A stretch of 64,000 bases of DNA from assembly GCF_002763455.1 (NCBI RefSeq), contig NZ_NIXK01000002.1, positions 124,001 through 188,000 of the forward strand, read 5' to 3'. The notes under the pieces were generated by a model. The model was not told the origin of the DNA. It made no database searches and worked only from the letters and a program-made list of their open reading frames with translations. The translations under genes and the position numbers were made by a program. Source of the stretch: Lentibacillus sediminis. GTDB lineage: Bacteria > Bacillota > Bacilli > Bacillales > Amphibacillaceae. Below are positions 8,183 to 17,449 of the stretch, piece after piece (the first letter of the stretch is position 1; each line of letters starts with the position of its first letter).

Positions 8183-9439
8183 ATGGGCCAGCAGGTTCCC
8201 GCAAAAAGGCGGGTCATTTTTCATATTGACATGAACTGCTTTTATGCTTCCGTTGAAATGGCTTATAATCCCAAGCTTAAAGGAAAACCGCTGGCCATTG
8301 CCGGCAATCCGGAAGAACGTAAGGGGATTGTGGTAACCAGCAGTTATGAAGCTCGTAAATACGGAGTCAAAACAACGATGAATCTCTGGGAAGCAAGAAA
8401 GAAATGTCCCGGACTAATAGCTATGCGCCCGAATTTTGAACGTTATCGCATGGCATCCAAGGAAATATTTAAAATGCTCTCAGAGATTACTCCATTGGTG
8501 CAGCCAGTATCGATTGATGAAGGCTATATGGATGTGACAGACGCTAAGGAGTTCGCTAATCCGATAGAGCTTGCTCATCATTTACAACAAAAAATTTCCG
8601 AAGAATTGGATCTTCCTTGCAGTATTGGGATTGCTCCAAATAAGTTTTTGGCGAAAATGGCTTCGGATATGAAAAAACCGATGGGGATCACGGTATTGCG
8701 TAAACGGGAATTACCCAAAGTACTATGGCCACTCCCTATTGATGATATGTACGGAATCGGAGGTAAGACAGCGGAAAAGCTGAAATCGTATGACATTCAT
8801 ACGATTGGTGATTTAGCCTTAAAGGATGTCTACCAGCTGAAACAGGTGCTTGGCATTAATGGCGAGCGTTTGAAAAACCGCGCAAATGGGATAGATGACC
8901 GGCCGGTCGATCCCGATGCAGTGCATGATTTTAAAAGCATCGGAAGTTCCCAGACACTGTCTCATGATACAACGAATGAGAAGGAAATCCAGACACTAAT
9001 GAACCAGCTTGCAGAAAATGTGGAACGCCGGGTGAAGCGAAAACAGGCAGCAGGATGCAATGTGCAGCTGATGATTCGCTACCATGACAGAAAAACAATC
9101 ACCCGCAGCAGAAAACTGCAGACCTATATAGAAAAAAAAGAAGATATTCTGCAAATTGCTATGGATCTCTTGGATAAACACTGGAACCTGGAGCCGATCC
9201 GCCTCTTAGGCATCACCTTGCAGGATGTGGATGAAAAGCGGAACATCGGCCAGCAACTCGATTTATTCACCTATGAACGAGAGGCAAGCAAGGAACAGCT
9301 GCATTTGGCTATCGAAGCACTGTCAGCCAAGTATGGAAAAAATCCTTTCAAGCAGCTGAGTGCAGACAATGAGGCGAAAAGCAGCGAGATAGCGCGTACA
9401 AGCTTTCAAAAAGATTTTCTTGATGATTATAAACGATGA
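8183..9439 (+). CDS. dinB: Y-family DNA polymerase IV (PolY1/YqjH type)
   Basis: A 418-residue translesion polymerase. HIDMNCFYASVE near the N-terminus and SIDEGYMDV provide the catalytic acidic residues (DMN; DE) of the palm. A helix-hairpin-helix stretch (MYGIGGKTAEKL) and the little-finger domain follow. QLDLF at residues 358-362 is a sliding-clamp binding motif. It copies damaged templates with low fidelity and no proofreading. The ribosome site AAAGGAGG lies seven bases before ATG 8183. The location (after yqjE) matches yqjH of B. subtilis. No LexA box was noticed in the repeat-containing upstream region, so SOS control is not shown. Confidence 0.93.
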   Translation: MGQQVPAKRRVIFHIDMNCFYASVEMAYNPKLKGKPLAIAGNPEERKGIVVTSSYEARKYGVKTTMNLWEARKKCPGLIAMRPNFERYRMASKEIFKMLSEITPLVQPVSIDEGYMDVTDAKEFANPIELAHHLQQKISEELDLPCSIGIAPNKFLAKMASDMKKPMGITVLRKRELPKVLWPLPIDDMYGIGGKTAEKLKSYDIHTIGDLALKDVYQLKQVLGINGERLKNRANGIDDRPVDPDAVHDFKSIGSSQTLSHDTTNEKEIQTLMNQLAENVERRVKRKQAAGCNVQLMIRYHDRKTITRSRKLQTYIEKKEDILQIAMDLLDKHWNLEPIRLLGITLQDVDEKRNIGQQLDLFTYEREASKEQLHLAIEALSAKYGKNPFKQLSADNEAKSSEIARTSFQKDFLDDYKR

Positions 9440-9471
9440 AAACTCACATCCCTGTAAAGATGTGAGTTTTT
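9440..9471 (+). terminator. Terminator after dinB
   Basis: AAACTCACATC pairs with GATGTGAGTTT around an 8-base loop, followed by TTTTC, directly after the stop codon. Confidence 0.92.
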
Positions 9472-9491
9472 CATTTCTTAAAAAGTTATAA

Positions 9492-9790
9492 TTAATAACG
9501 CCCTATTCACTTCAGGGTTAAAGTATGCCACGGCCAGCTTCAGCACCCAGCGACTAGTGGGCTTCCCTCACCTCCGTACGATAAGTCAACATCGGCTCGT
9601 AAGGTAAAGGAAGGCCGGCTAAGTGTGGTCTTTGCGGCCAACGCCGGCATACCCCTTTTGCTGGGGCATGTTTCCTTTATCTCCTCCGAAAGAATGATCA
9701 GCTAAATTCGCCGCTTTGCGCGGCAACGCTGGTCCACCTGGCTTGGCCAGGCGCAGCCCATATGTCGCTAAACGGGCGCTTCCGCTTTTG
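9492..9790 (-). other. Hairpin-rich non-coding element downstream of the aldehyde dehydrogenase gene
   Basis: This ~300-base gap (9472-9793) has no credible reading frame. Read on the minus strand it starts with AAGCGGAAGCGCCC just past the aldehyde dehydrogenase stop and contains a series of short perfect hairpins: CCTGGC-CAA-GCCAGG, GCCGC-GCAAA-GCGGC and CCCC-AGCAAAA-GGGG. It then carries GACTTATCGTACGGAGGTG and AGTCGCTGGGTGCTGAAGC. Base content is clearly more G+C rich than ordinary spacers here. I recall similar blocks (GGAAGCGCC, AGTCGCTGG) in spacers of other Bacillaceae, so it is probably a dispersed structured element or RNA. No second copy was seen in this window. Confidence 0.5.
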
Positions 9791-9793
9791 TTC

Positions 9794-11164
9794 TTATTTC
9801 ATCAGCTTTTTAACGACCGAACTACTTATCCTGCCTCCAGGATAGCGGAATGGCAGGTCAAACTTGGTTGATTGCTTCATAATACTTTTGTGGTGGGAAA
9901 ACGTGTCAAAACTGTATTTCCCGTGGTACGCACCCATGCCGCTGGCGCCAACACCTCCAAAAGGAAGATGCGGGTTGGCAAGATGGTACAGGGTATCATT
10001 AATGGAACCACCCCCAAAGGAAAGGAATTGCATAATTTGTTCCTGCATTTTGTTGTTTTCCCCAAAGTAATAGAGAGCGAGAGGTTTTTCTTTCGTTTTA
10101 ACAATTGCTGCCGCATCCTCTATATCAGAAAACACCAGGACCGGCAATATTGGCCCGAAGATTTCTTCCTGCATCACCGGGGATTCCCATGTTACTTTAT
10201 CAAGAATAGTCGGTTCTATCATCAGGGTGCTCTGATCTGAGGTACCGCCATGCAAAACGGTTCCGTTATCAAGAAACTCCTCCAGTCTGCTGAAATGTTT
10301 TTCATTAATAATCCGCACATAATCCCTGTTTTTCAGCGGCTCTTTGCCATAGAAGGATTGAATGTGCTTTTTCATCGCTTTGAGGAACTTGAACTTTACT
10401 TTTTCGTGCACATAAACATAATCCGGTGCCACACAGGTTTGACCAGCATTAGTGAATTTGCCCCACACAATCCGCTTAGCTGCCAGGTTGATATTGGCAT
10501 CACTGTCCACAAGGGCTGGGCTCTTGCCGCCGAGTTCGAGTGTAACTGGCGTCAAATGTCTGCTTGCCGCCTGCATAATTATTTTGCCGACCGCCGTGCT
10601 GCCGGTGAAAAATATGTAGTCAAATGGTTCTTCCATCAATCGCTCGGTTTCTTCCTTTTCTCCCTCGACAACAGTGAAATAGGCAGGATCAAAGGTTTGC
10701 TCTACCATTTCAGCGATCAAGTGTGAGGTTGCTTCTGCATACTCGGATGGTTTTATCATCACACAGTTACCTGCTGCAATTGCGCCAATCGCAGGAGCCA
10801 GTGCAAGCTGCAGCGGATAATTCCACGGCGAGATAATCAGCGTGACTCCATATGGCTCCTTTAGAATAAAATTTTTCGTCCCTTTATGGGTAATCGGCGC
10901 ATCCACTTTTGCCGGCTCCATCCAGGATTGCAGGTGTTTTAAGGCAAAATCAATTTCTGCATACAAAATCCCCAGCTCGGTTGTCAGCGTTTCCTGTTTT
11001 GACTTATTCAAATCTCTTTTTAGTGCCTGATATACAGCATTCTCATTATTCTTTAACATATCCCGGAGTTTTTGCAGCTGTTCTTTGCGAAAAGAATAAG
11101 TCATGGTATTTCCATGCAGAAAAAATGCCCGCTGATCGGCAAATATGCTTGAAATATCTTTCAT
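9794..11164 (-). CDS. Aldehyde dehydrogenase (YwdH-like, class 3 type)
   Basis: A 456-residue NAD(P)-dependent aldehyde dehydrogenase. The catalytic Cys is in NAGQTCVAPDYV, the general-base Glu in TLELGGKSPALVD, and the nucleotide loop is FTGSTAVGK. Length and the C-terminal block (HLPFGGVGASGMGAYHGKYSF) fit the short class 3/fatty aldehyde group rather than the ~490-residue class 1/2 enzymes. Substrate unknown; long or medium-chain aldehydes are likely. It has a ribosome site (GAGGAGAG) before ATG 11164. It is the last of four closely spaced minus-strand genes (GDPD, namA, rnz, this one; gaps 31, 18 and 15 bases), so they are probably co-transcribed. Confidence 0.88.
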   Translation of the reverse strand: MKDISSIFADQRAFFLHGNTMTYSFRKEQLQKLRDMLKNNENAVYQALKRDLNKSKQETLTTELGILYAEIDFALKHLQSWMEPAKVDAPITHKGTKNFILKEPYGVTLIISPWNYPLQLALAPAIGAIAAGNCVMIKPSEYAEATSHLIAEMVEQTFDPAYFTVVEGEKEETERLMEEPFDYIFFTGSTAVGKIIMQAASRHLTPVTLELGGKSPALVDSDANINLAAKRIVWGKFTNAGQTCVAPDYVYVHEKVKFKFLKAMKKHIQSFYGKEPLKNRDYVRIINEKHFSRLEEFLDNGTVLHGGTSDQSTLMIEPTILDKVTWESPVMQEEIFGPILPVLVFSDIEDAAAIVKTKEKPLALYYFGENNKMQEQIMQFLSFGGGSINDTLYHLANPHLPFGGVGASGMGAYHGKYSFDTFSHHKSIMKQSTKFDLPFRYPGGRISSSVVKKLMK

Positions 11165-11179
11165 GTAAGTCTCTCTCCT

Positions 11180-12106
11180 CTATGTCTGGTAGTTAATACT
11201 GAGGCGGTGGAAGTCATTGGCCAATTCCGTATTTGGAAAGATCGCACACGCTTCCGCCAATAATTGCTGATAGTCCTCTTTTTGATAACGGGAAGAAATA
11301 TGTGTTAGAACCAGCCTTGCCGCATTGCTTTTTCTGGCAAGCTCTGCCGCCTGCACGGTCGTTGAATGAAAGTAATCCCGGGCCAGTTCCGTTTTCTCCT
11401 CGCCAAACGTGGCTTCGTGTACAAGCACATCGGCATCGGTGGAGAGGTGCGTGTGGGCTGGAGAAAATCGGGTGTCCCCCAGAATGCTGAGAACCCGTCC
11501 TTTTTTATCCGGTCCAATTACATCTTTTCGGTAGATCCGCTCCCCCTCTGCTGTAATGGTAACACTATTTTCTTTTATTTGCCGGTAAATCGGCCCAGGG
11601 GCAATGCCCTTTTCCAGCAATCGCTCCACCAGTAATTCTCCTGGCTTGTCCTTTTCTTCCACCCGGTAGCCATAAGAGGTGATTCCATGGTCCAATTTCC
11701 CAGCAATGATGCGAAAATTTCCTTCATCCATAATCTGGCCCTCGGAGATTTCGATTATGGACAGGGGATAGGATAGACGGCTACCGCTCGCTTTCAGGCT
11801 AGTCTCGATATATGTGCGAATCCCTGCCGGTCCATAGACGGTCAATAGATCGTCTCCTCCTTGAAAGGAGCGGCTGCTTAACAGACCGGGAAGGCCAAAA
11901 ATATGATCCCCATGCATATGGGTGATGAATATTTTCGTAATCTTTCGTGGCTTAATGGAAGTGTGGAGAATCTGCTGCTGGGTGGATTCCCCGCAATCAA
12001 ACAACCAGATGCTGTTTTCTTCCTGTAAGAGATCGAGGGCGATAGCAGATACATTTCGTTCTTTGGAAGGCACACCGGCCCCCGTCCCGAGAAAAATTAA
12101 TTCCAT
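11180..12106 (-). CDS. rnz: Ribonuclease Z
   Basis: A 308-residue metallo-beta-lactamase-fold endonuclease that cuts the 3' trailer from tRNA precursors lacking encoded CCA. The zinc motif HxHxDH is His63, His65, Asp67, His68, the same numbering as in the B. subtilis enzyme. The exosite region typical of long-arm RNase Z is present (residues about 150-200), and later ligands appear in LGDTRFS and LTHISSRY. Equivalent of yqjK. It lies between namA and the aldehyde dehydrogenase in the minus-strand operon. Confidence 0.93.
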   Translation of the reverse strand: MELIFLGTGAGVPSKERNVSAIALDLLQEENSIWLFDCGESTQQQILHTSIKPRKITKIFITHMHGDHIFGLPGLLSSRSFQGGDDLLTVYGPAGIRTYIETSLKASGSRLSYPLSIIEISEGQIMDEGNFRIIAGKLDHGITSYGYRVEEKDKPGELLVERLLEKGIAPGPIYRQIKENSVTITAEGERIYRKDVIGPDKKGRVLSILGDTRFSPAHTHLSTDADVLVHEATFGEEKTELARDYFHSTTVQAAELARKSNAARLVLTHISSRYQKEDYQQLLAEACAIFPNTELANDFHRLSINYQT

Positions 12107-12124
12107 GTTTCATTCACCAGCTTT

Positions 12125-13141
12125 CTATCTCCATCCTCGTTCGTATTGCACCGGAGCATTTAGCTCTGCCTGTAATTCATCCGCTGCTGCTTTTGCCCAA
12201 TATGGATTCCTAAGCAGTGACCGACCGATAAATACTAGATCCGCGCGGTCATTCTGCAAAATTTCTTCCGCCTGCAGCCCTGTCGTGATTAGTCCGACGG
12301 CCCCGGTGGCTATCTCGGAAGTTTGCCGGATCGTTTCACATCGTTTGATCTGATAGCCTGGATATGCGGATACAGAAACAGGGACCACGCCGCCTGAACT
12401 GCAATCAATTAGATCGATTCCTTTAAGTTTTAACTGATTGGTAAAATAAAGGATATCATCCAGCGAATTTCCGTCTTCATGATATTCATTTGTAGAAAGC
12501 CGGACAAACAATGGCCCGTCCCACACGGATTGCACGTCATCAATGATTTCCTGCAGGAGGCGATAGCGGTTCTCCCGATTGCCGCCATACTCATCTGTCC
12601 GTTTATTGGCGAGCGGCGAAAGAAACTGATTGATCAGATAACCATGGGCACCATGCAGTTCAAGAATATCGAACCCGGATTTTTCTGCCCGAACGGCAGC
12701 CTGCTTAAATGCTTCCACTGTTTGTCTAATGTCTCTCTTGGTCATTTCCACTGGGGTGTTTAGCTTGTCATTGAATGCCAGGGGAGACGGGGCATAAATG
12801 GAACCCTCCAGTTGTGCTTTTCTCCCGGCATGAGCCAGTTGAATCGCTGATTTGGCCCCATAAGCGTGAATATTTTCATTTAATTTACTCAGCCCTTCGA
12901 TGTGCTCGTCACTCCAAATGCCCAGATCATTTGCAGAAATACGGCCCTCCGGTTGAACAGCGGTTGCTTCTGTCATAATGAGACCAGCCTGGCCTACCGC
13001 TCTTGACGTGTAATGTGTCAAATGAAAGGCTGTCACCTTTCCGTCTTCTTCCATGCAGGAATACATGCACATTGGTGACATAACGATGCGGTTTTTTAGT
13101 GTGATGTCTTTTATTTGCATTGGATTAAATAGTTTAGTCAT
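12125..13141 (-). CDS. namA: NADPH dehydrogenase NamA (old yellow enzyme, YqjM)
   Basis: A 338-residue FMN flavoprotein that reduces alpha,beta-unsaturated carbonyls and nitro compounds with NADPH. Cys25 and Tyr27 (SPMCMYS) tune the flavin. The substrate-binding pair is in ELHGAHGYL (HGAH), and the FMN phosphate loop is near GAVGLITTG. The frame is open further upstream, but ATG 13141 follows AGGAGGATC at proper spacing and gives the same length as YqjM, so it is the start. Role in the cell is probably defence against reactive electrophiles. Confidence 0.93.
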   Translation of the reverse strand: MTKLFNPMQIKDITLKNRIVMSPMCMYSCMEEDGKVTAFHLTHYTSRAVGQAGLIMTEATAVQPEGRISANDLGIWSDEHIEGLSKLNENIHAYGAKSAIQLAHAGRKAQLEGSIYAPSPLAFNDKLNTPVEMTKRDIRQTVEAFKQAAVRAEKSGFDILELHGAHGYLINQFLSPLANKRTDEYGGNRENRYRLLQEIIDDVQSVWDGPLFVRLSTNEYHEDGNSLDDILYFTNQLKLKGIDLIDCSSGGVVPVSVSAYPGYQIKRCETIRQTSEIATGAVGLITTGLQAEEILQNDRADLVFIGRSLLRNPYWAKAAADELQAELNAPVQYERGWR

Positions 13142-13172
13142 TATGATCCTCCTAAGATGATATTTCCTGATG

Positions 13173-13901
13173 CTAATACTGTTCCCGCAAGCGCAGTGCC
13201 ACGTCAGGAACATCTGTGAAAATTCCGTGACATTTGTATTCCAGGCATTTATGTACATGGGCTGGATGATTAACTGTATACACGCGTATGTTCATCTGTT
13301 CCCTCTGACACGCTTCCCTAAGCCTGGGGGTAAGCAGCCTGTATTTGATATGGAGCGCGTTTGCCCCCAAGTCTTTTGCAGCTGAAGCAAGGAATTTATT
13401 GCGTTTTGATGTCAAATAAGCTACCTCCACTTCATGATTAAACGGTCTCAGCCGTATGACACTGTCTGGATTAAAGGTGGATAATATGGTACGATTTAGT
13501 AATTGATAATGTCTCACTTTTTCAATAACAATTGCTTCGAGATGCTCATAGTCTATTTTATTATTTTTTAGCTCAATATTTAAATATAAAGGCTTCCCCT
13601 GAATCCACCCGAGCATTTCATCCAGTGAAGGAATCAGGGTGCCGGAGAATTTCTCTTCAAACCAGGTGCCAGCATCAAGTGTTCTGAGTTCCTTAAAGGT
13701 AAAATTGTTTACATAACCGGCGCCATCTGTGGTGCGCTCAAGTCTCTCATCGTGGATCAGCACCGGAACACCGTCCTTGGTCAACTGGACATCTGTCTCT
13801 ATCCCGTCGGCTTGCATTTTCCAGGCAAGATCAAAAGCCGGCATGGTATTTTCGGGGGCGTATTGAGAAGCTCCCCTATGTGCAAAAATTTCTGTATTCA
13901 T
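13173..13901 (-). CDS. Glycerophosphodiester phosphodiesterase
   Basis: A 242-residue GDPD-family TIM barrel. [12 protein letters not shown] near the N-terminus, [10 protein letters not shown] and [13 protein letters not shown] hold the catalytic His residues and the Glu/Asp metal ligands. There is no signal peptide, so it works in the cytoplasm, splitting glycerophosphodiesters into glycerol-3-phosphate and an alcohol. GGGGGTGA precedes ATG 13901. It is the first gene of the minus-strand operon and is divergent from the RocB-like gene (65-base spacer). Confidence 0.9.
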   Translation of the reverse strand: MNTEIFAHRGASQYAPENTMPAFDLAWKMQADGIETDVQLTKDGVPVLIHDERLERTTDGAGYVNNFTFKELRTLDAGTWFEEKFSGTLIPSLDEMLGWIQGKPLYLNIELKNNKIDYEHLEAIVIEKVRHYQLLNRTILSTFNPDSVIRLRPFNHEVEVAYLTSKRNKFLASAAKDLGANALHIKYRLLTPRLREACQREQMNIRVYTVNHPAHVHKCLEYKCHGIFTDVPDVALRLREQY

Positions 13902-13966
13902 TTTTTCACCCCCTTTGATTGTGTTTTATTTTCAGATAAAAGTCAATTTGTACAGGAGGAATTCAC

Positions 13967-15592
13967 ATGAAAAACTGGCAGTCCAAAGAAGCATTGACGG
14001 ATTTATTATGCTCCCTTGTCAACCACCAAAGCATTACCGGCACGAGTGCAGAGATTGCGCTTGCAGAGTATCTGCATCATCTGCTGGCACAAACAGCGTA
14101 TTTCCAAACCAACCCGTCTCATTTAAAATTGCACCCCCTGGATGACGGCAGACGGCTCCTTAGTGCATTGGTGAAAGGGAAAGAGGAGAAAGCAGAGACC
14201 GTCATCCTGCTGAGTCACTTTGATGTAGTAGAAATTGAGGATTATGGTTCCTTGAAAAACCTAGCCTTCCATCCAATGGAGTTAACCAGGGAGATGAAAA
14301 AGCGGCACAGCCAGCTCCCTGGACAAATACAGAGTGATTTAGCTTCGGGTGAATGGTTGTTCGGCAGGGGAGCAATGGACATGAAAGCAGGGATCGCTGT
14401 ACATTTATCGATGCTTGAGAAGGCGATGGAGGGAGAATTCTCCGGAAATGTCCTGCTTCTGAGTGTACCTGATGAAGAAGTCAATTCCAAAGGGATGCTT
14501 ACCGCATTACCAGTCCTTGAGGAATTAAAGTATAAAGAGAATCTGCACTATCAGGCTTGTTTAAACGGCGAGCCCATGTTCAGCAAATACCCTGGTGATG
14601 AGTCTCATTATGTTTATACTGGTTCAATTGGAAAGGTGCTGCCCGGTTTTTACTGCTATGGAAAAGAATCTCATGTCGGAGAACCGTTTGCCGGTATCAA
14701 CCCAAATTTGATGACAAGTTATCTCACACAGGAAATGGAATTGAGTGAAGCCTTTCTAGAGCATGCAGATGATGAAGTCACTCCGCCGCCAGTCAGTCTG
14801 ATGCAGCGTGATTTAAAGGAAAAGTACTCAGTGCAGACACCGCATGCCGCGATTGTTATGTACAATGTGCATTATCTGAAACAGTCTTTTGCCGGATTGA
14901 ATGAAAAACTGCTGGCAGCAGGCAAACAGGCGGCAAAGGCCGTCGAGTCCCATGTGAACAGGAAAGCGGCAGCATTCAGTGAAAAAGCGGCCGACTTTAC
15001 TGTGCCAAAGGCCAAGGTGAATGTGCTTATGTACGAGGACCTGTATAAAGAAGCAGTCCGTCGATTCGGTCAGGAGGAAATCACTCGCAGGCAAAACCTG
15101 CTTGTCAGCCAGCGTACAGAAGGTGACCGGGATTTTTCCGCACGAATCGTTCAGGAATTGGCGGTGTTGTGTAAAGATCTGGCACCAATGATTGTGCTGT
15201 TCTACAGTCCGCCGTTTTATCCGGCTGTTTCCTCCATGCATGATCCGTTCATCCAGGGAACGGTCAGTCATGTGAAGCAGTTTGTCAAACAGACGTACCA
15301 AATAGAACTGACGGTTTCAGAATTTTTTACAGGGTTGTCGGATTTAAGCTATGTCGGTCCAGTCTCTTCCACGAGCAAATTGCAGCAGCTGACGGCCAAT
15401 CTGCCACTGCAGCATAATGGCTTTGTCTTTCCGGAAGATATGATGGAAAATTTAAGCATGCCGGTGTTGAATATCGGCCCATTGGGCAGGGATCCGCATC
15501 AATGGACCGAGCGGCTGGAGTTGACCTACAGTTTTGAATACCTGCCAGTGATTCTTACTGAAGCAATCAGCCATTTGCTAAAAAACAAATAA
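13967..15592 (+). CDS. yqjN: RocB-like M20 metallohydrolase (YqjN)
   Basis: A 541-residue M20-family protein related to RocB, which is linked to arginine breakdown in B. subtilis. Zinc-site motifs LSHFDVVE, GRGAMDMKAG and PDEEVNSKG are intact. It is longer than ordinary M20 peptidases because of an insertion in the middle, as in RocB. The true substrate of RocB and YqjN is not known; amidohydrolase or peptidase action on an amino-acid derivative is likely. AGGAGG lies nine bases before ATG 13967. It is followed by the MBL-fold and SDR genes on the same strand, the yqjN-yqjP-yqjQ order of B. subtilis without proI. Confidence 0.85.
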   Translation: MKNWQSKEALTDLLCSLVNHQSITGTSAEIALAEYLHHLLAQTAYFQTNPSHLKLHPLDDGRRLLSALVKGKEEKAETVILLSHFDVVEIEDYGSLKNLAFHPMELTREMKKRHSQLPGQIQSDLASGEWLFGRGAMDMKAGIAVHLSMLEKAMEGEFSGNVLLLSVPDEEVNSKGMLTALPVLEELKYKENLHYQACLNGEPMFSKYPGDESHYVYTGSIGKVLPGFYCYGKESHVGEPFAGINPNLMTSYLTQEMELSEAFLEHADDEVTPPPVSLMQRDLKEKYSVQTPHAAIVMYNVHYLKQSFAGLNEKLLAAGKQAAKAVESHVNRKAAAFSEKAADFTVPKAKVNVLMYEDLYKEAVRRFGQEEITRRQNLLVSQRTEGDRDFSARIVQELAVLCKDLAPMIVLFYSPPFYPAVSSMHDPFIQGTVSHVKQFVKQTYQIELTVSEFFTGLSDLSYVGPVSSTSKLQQLTANLPLQHNGFVFPEDMMENLSMPVLNIGPLGRDPHQWTERLELTYSFEYLPVILTEAISHLLKNK

Positions 15593-15663
15593 CATGACTT
15601 TATACTGGAGAAACGGTAAAATGATCACATAACTGAATGACGATTCATTTTGGAGGAAAACGT

Positions 15664-16626
15664 ATGCAAGTATTGGATAAAACGATCAAGCAATTGACCG
15701 TGCCCACCCCGTTTGCAGTGGGCGACGTACATGTATATCTTTTGAAAGGAGATATGCTGTCACTGGTCGATGCCGGGGTGAAAACGAAGGAAGCCTGGCA
15801 GGCAGTTACTGAGCAATTAAAAGAATCAGGATATCATCCGGAGGACATTGAACAGATTATCCTGACTCACCACCATCCGGATCATACTGGCTTGATTGAA
15901 CAATTTCCCCGGTTAAAACATATTGCCGCACATCAAAATGTCGATGTCTGGCTGCGAAGGGATGAAGCTTATTTCCGAGGGTATGAGCATTTTTTTCACG
16001 TTCTTTTCATCCAAAGCGGAATCCCGGCACGCTTTCAAGGATTTCTAGATCAAATGCGCAAGCCTCTTATCTTAGCTGGCAGGGGAGAAGTGACCGATGC
16101 GTTAGATGAGGGAGATACACTGCCTGGACATGGGGAATGGCAGGTGATTGAAACAAAGGGCCACGCTCAGAGCCATTTGTCCTTTTTTCGTCAGGAAGAT
16201 GGATTATTTATCGGAGGGGACCATTTATTAAAGTCAATTTCACCAAACCCCTTAATTGAACCGCCAGGTGACCCGTCTGCAGAACGGCCACGCCCCATTC
16301 TGCAGTATCGGAGAAATTTGCAGAAATGCCTGGAGTTAGGGATTACGAAGGTTCTGCCTGGTCACGGTGATGTGTTTTCCGATTTGGAGGAAATCCTTCC
16401 AAAACAAATGAAAAGACAGGTACAACGGGCAGAAAAAGTATATCAGCTGATAGCTGCAGAAGCGCAGTCTCCTTTTCAGCTTTGTCAGAAGATATTTCCA
16501 AGGCAGTATGAGTCGCAGCTGGAGCTTACCATGTCGGAAACCTTTGCCCAGCTTGATTATCTGGAGGATGAGGGGAAAATTGAGCAAGCCATGGAGGAAG
16601 GGCGACTCATGTATGCGGCAAAATAG
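15664..16626 (+). CDS. yqjP: MBL-fold hydrolase YqjP
   Basis: A 320-residue metallo-beta-lactamase-fold protein with THHHPDHTG (His69, His71, Asp73, His74) and later HGEW, FIGGDHLL and LPGHGD blocks that complete a two-metal site. Substrate unknown; the family includes glyoxalase II-like thioesterases and lactonases. The frame opens at 15637, but GGAGGAAA at 15652-15659 fits ATG 15664. The end overlaps the next gene by 14 bases, which suggests coupled translation. Confidence 0.82.
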   Translation: MQVLDKTIKQLTVPTPFAVGDVHVYLLKGDMLSLVDAGVKTKEAWQAVTEQLKESGYHPEDIEQIILTHHHPDHTGLIEQFPRLKHIAAHQNVDVWLRRDEAYFRGYEHFFHVLFIQSGIPARFQGFLDQMRKPLILAGRGEVTDALDEGDTLPGHGEWQVIETKGHAQSHLSFFRQEDGLFIGGDHLLKSISPNPLIEPPGDPSAERPRPILQYRRNLQKCLELGITKVLPGHGDVFSDLEEILPKQMKRQVQRAEKVYQLIAAEAQSPFQLCQKIFPRQYESQLELTMSETFAQLDYLEDEGKIEQAMEEGRLMYAAK

Positions 16627-17410
16627 TGTTAACGGCAAAACCATTGTTATCACAGGTGCCTCCTCAGGAATTGGCGAGAGAATCGCCTGGCATATTGCCA
16701 AACACGGTGGAACACCGATTATGGTCGCACGCTCCCAAGAAAAATTGGCGGCTCTCAAATATAACATGGAGGAAGAATTCGGGATCCAAGCGCATATCTA
16801 TCAGGCAGATTTACAGGTAGAGGGAGAGATCACTTCTCTTTGCAAGCAGCTGTATAGCGAGCACAAGCAAATCCACGGGTTAATCAATAATGCAGGGGCA
16901 GGAATGTTTCAACATGTGACCGACATCTCCTGGCAGCATATTGAGCGGATGATGCAGTTAAATGTAATGGCGCTGATTCGGATGACCAAAGAACTGCTCC
17001 CGCATTTTTTACAGCACAGGCAAGGGCATGTTGTTAATGTGGCCTCCCAGGCTGGGAAGATATCCACCCCCAAATCGGCTGTGTATGCGGCGACCAAACA
17101 TGCAGTGCTTGGGTTTACCAATTCGCTGCGCATGGAAGTTAAAGAGCAAAAGATCCATGTTACCTCGGTAAATCTCGGACCAGTTCGGACTAACTTTTTC
17201 ACAGAAGCTGATCCTGGCGGGACTTACCAAAAAGCGGTGGAACGCTATATGCTGGATCCGGATGCTGTCGCAATCAAGATCGTAAACAGTCTGTTCACCA
17301 AAAAGAGGGAGATAAATCTGCCACGGTGGATGGAAGCGGGCAGCAAAGTATATCAGCTGTTTCCCGCCTTGACGGAGAAGTTGCTCGAGCGTCAATTCAA
17401 TAAAAAATAA
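16613..17410 (+). CDS. yqjQ: Short-chain dehydrogenase YqjQ
   Basis: A 265-residue SDR. TGASSGIG (residues 14-21) binds the cofactor, NNAGAG follows the fourth strand, and YAATK is the YxxxK catalytic pair with the Ser in NVASQAGK. NADP is suggested by the basic residues after the second strand (VARSQEK). Substrate unknown. The start codon lies inside yqjP (14-base overlap) and AAGGG sits ten bases upstream. The hydrophobic C-terminus (residues about 240-258) is typical of the DltE/YqjQ subgroup. Confidence 0.85.
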   Translation: MRQNSVNGKTIVITGASSGIGERIAWHIAKHGGTPIMVARSQEKLAALKYNMEEEFGIQAHIYQADLQVEGEITSLCKQLYSEHKQIHGLINNAGAGMFQHVTDISWQHIERMMQLNVMALIRMTKELLPHFLQHRQGHVVNVASQAGKISTPKSAVYAATKHAVLGFTNSLRMEVKEQKIHVTSVNLGPVRTNFFTEADPGGTYQKAVERYMLDPDAVAIKIVNSLFTKKREINLPRWMEAGSKVYQLFPALTEKLLERQFNKK

Positions 17411-17413
17411 CCA

Positions 17414-17448
17414 AAGCGGGAAGTCCGGTTGCGCCGGGCTTCCCGCTT
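17414..17448. terminator. Bidirectional terminator between yqjQ and yqkF
   Basis: AAGCGGGAAGTCCGG and CCGGGCTTCCCGCTT form a long G+C-rich hairpin with a ~5-base loop between two convergent genes, with A-rich and T-rich flanks on either side. Confidence 0.85.
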
Positions 17449-17449
17449 A

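Noticed and set aside
9872-11196. Plus-strand frames opposite the aldehyde dehydrogenase gene (up to 158 codons)
   Set aside because: Antisense shadows of a well-supported gene, without ribosome sites or known domains.
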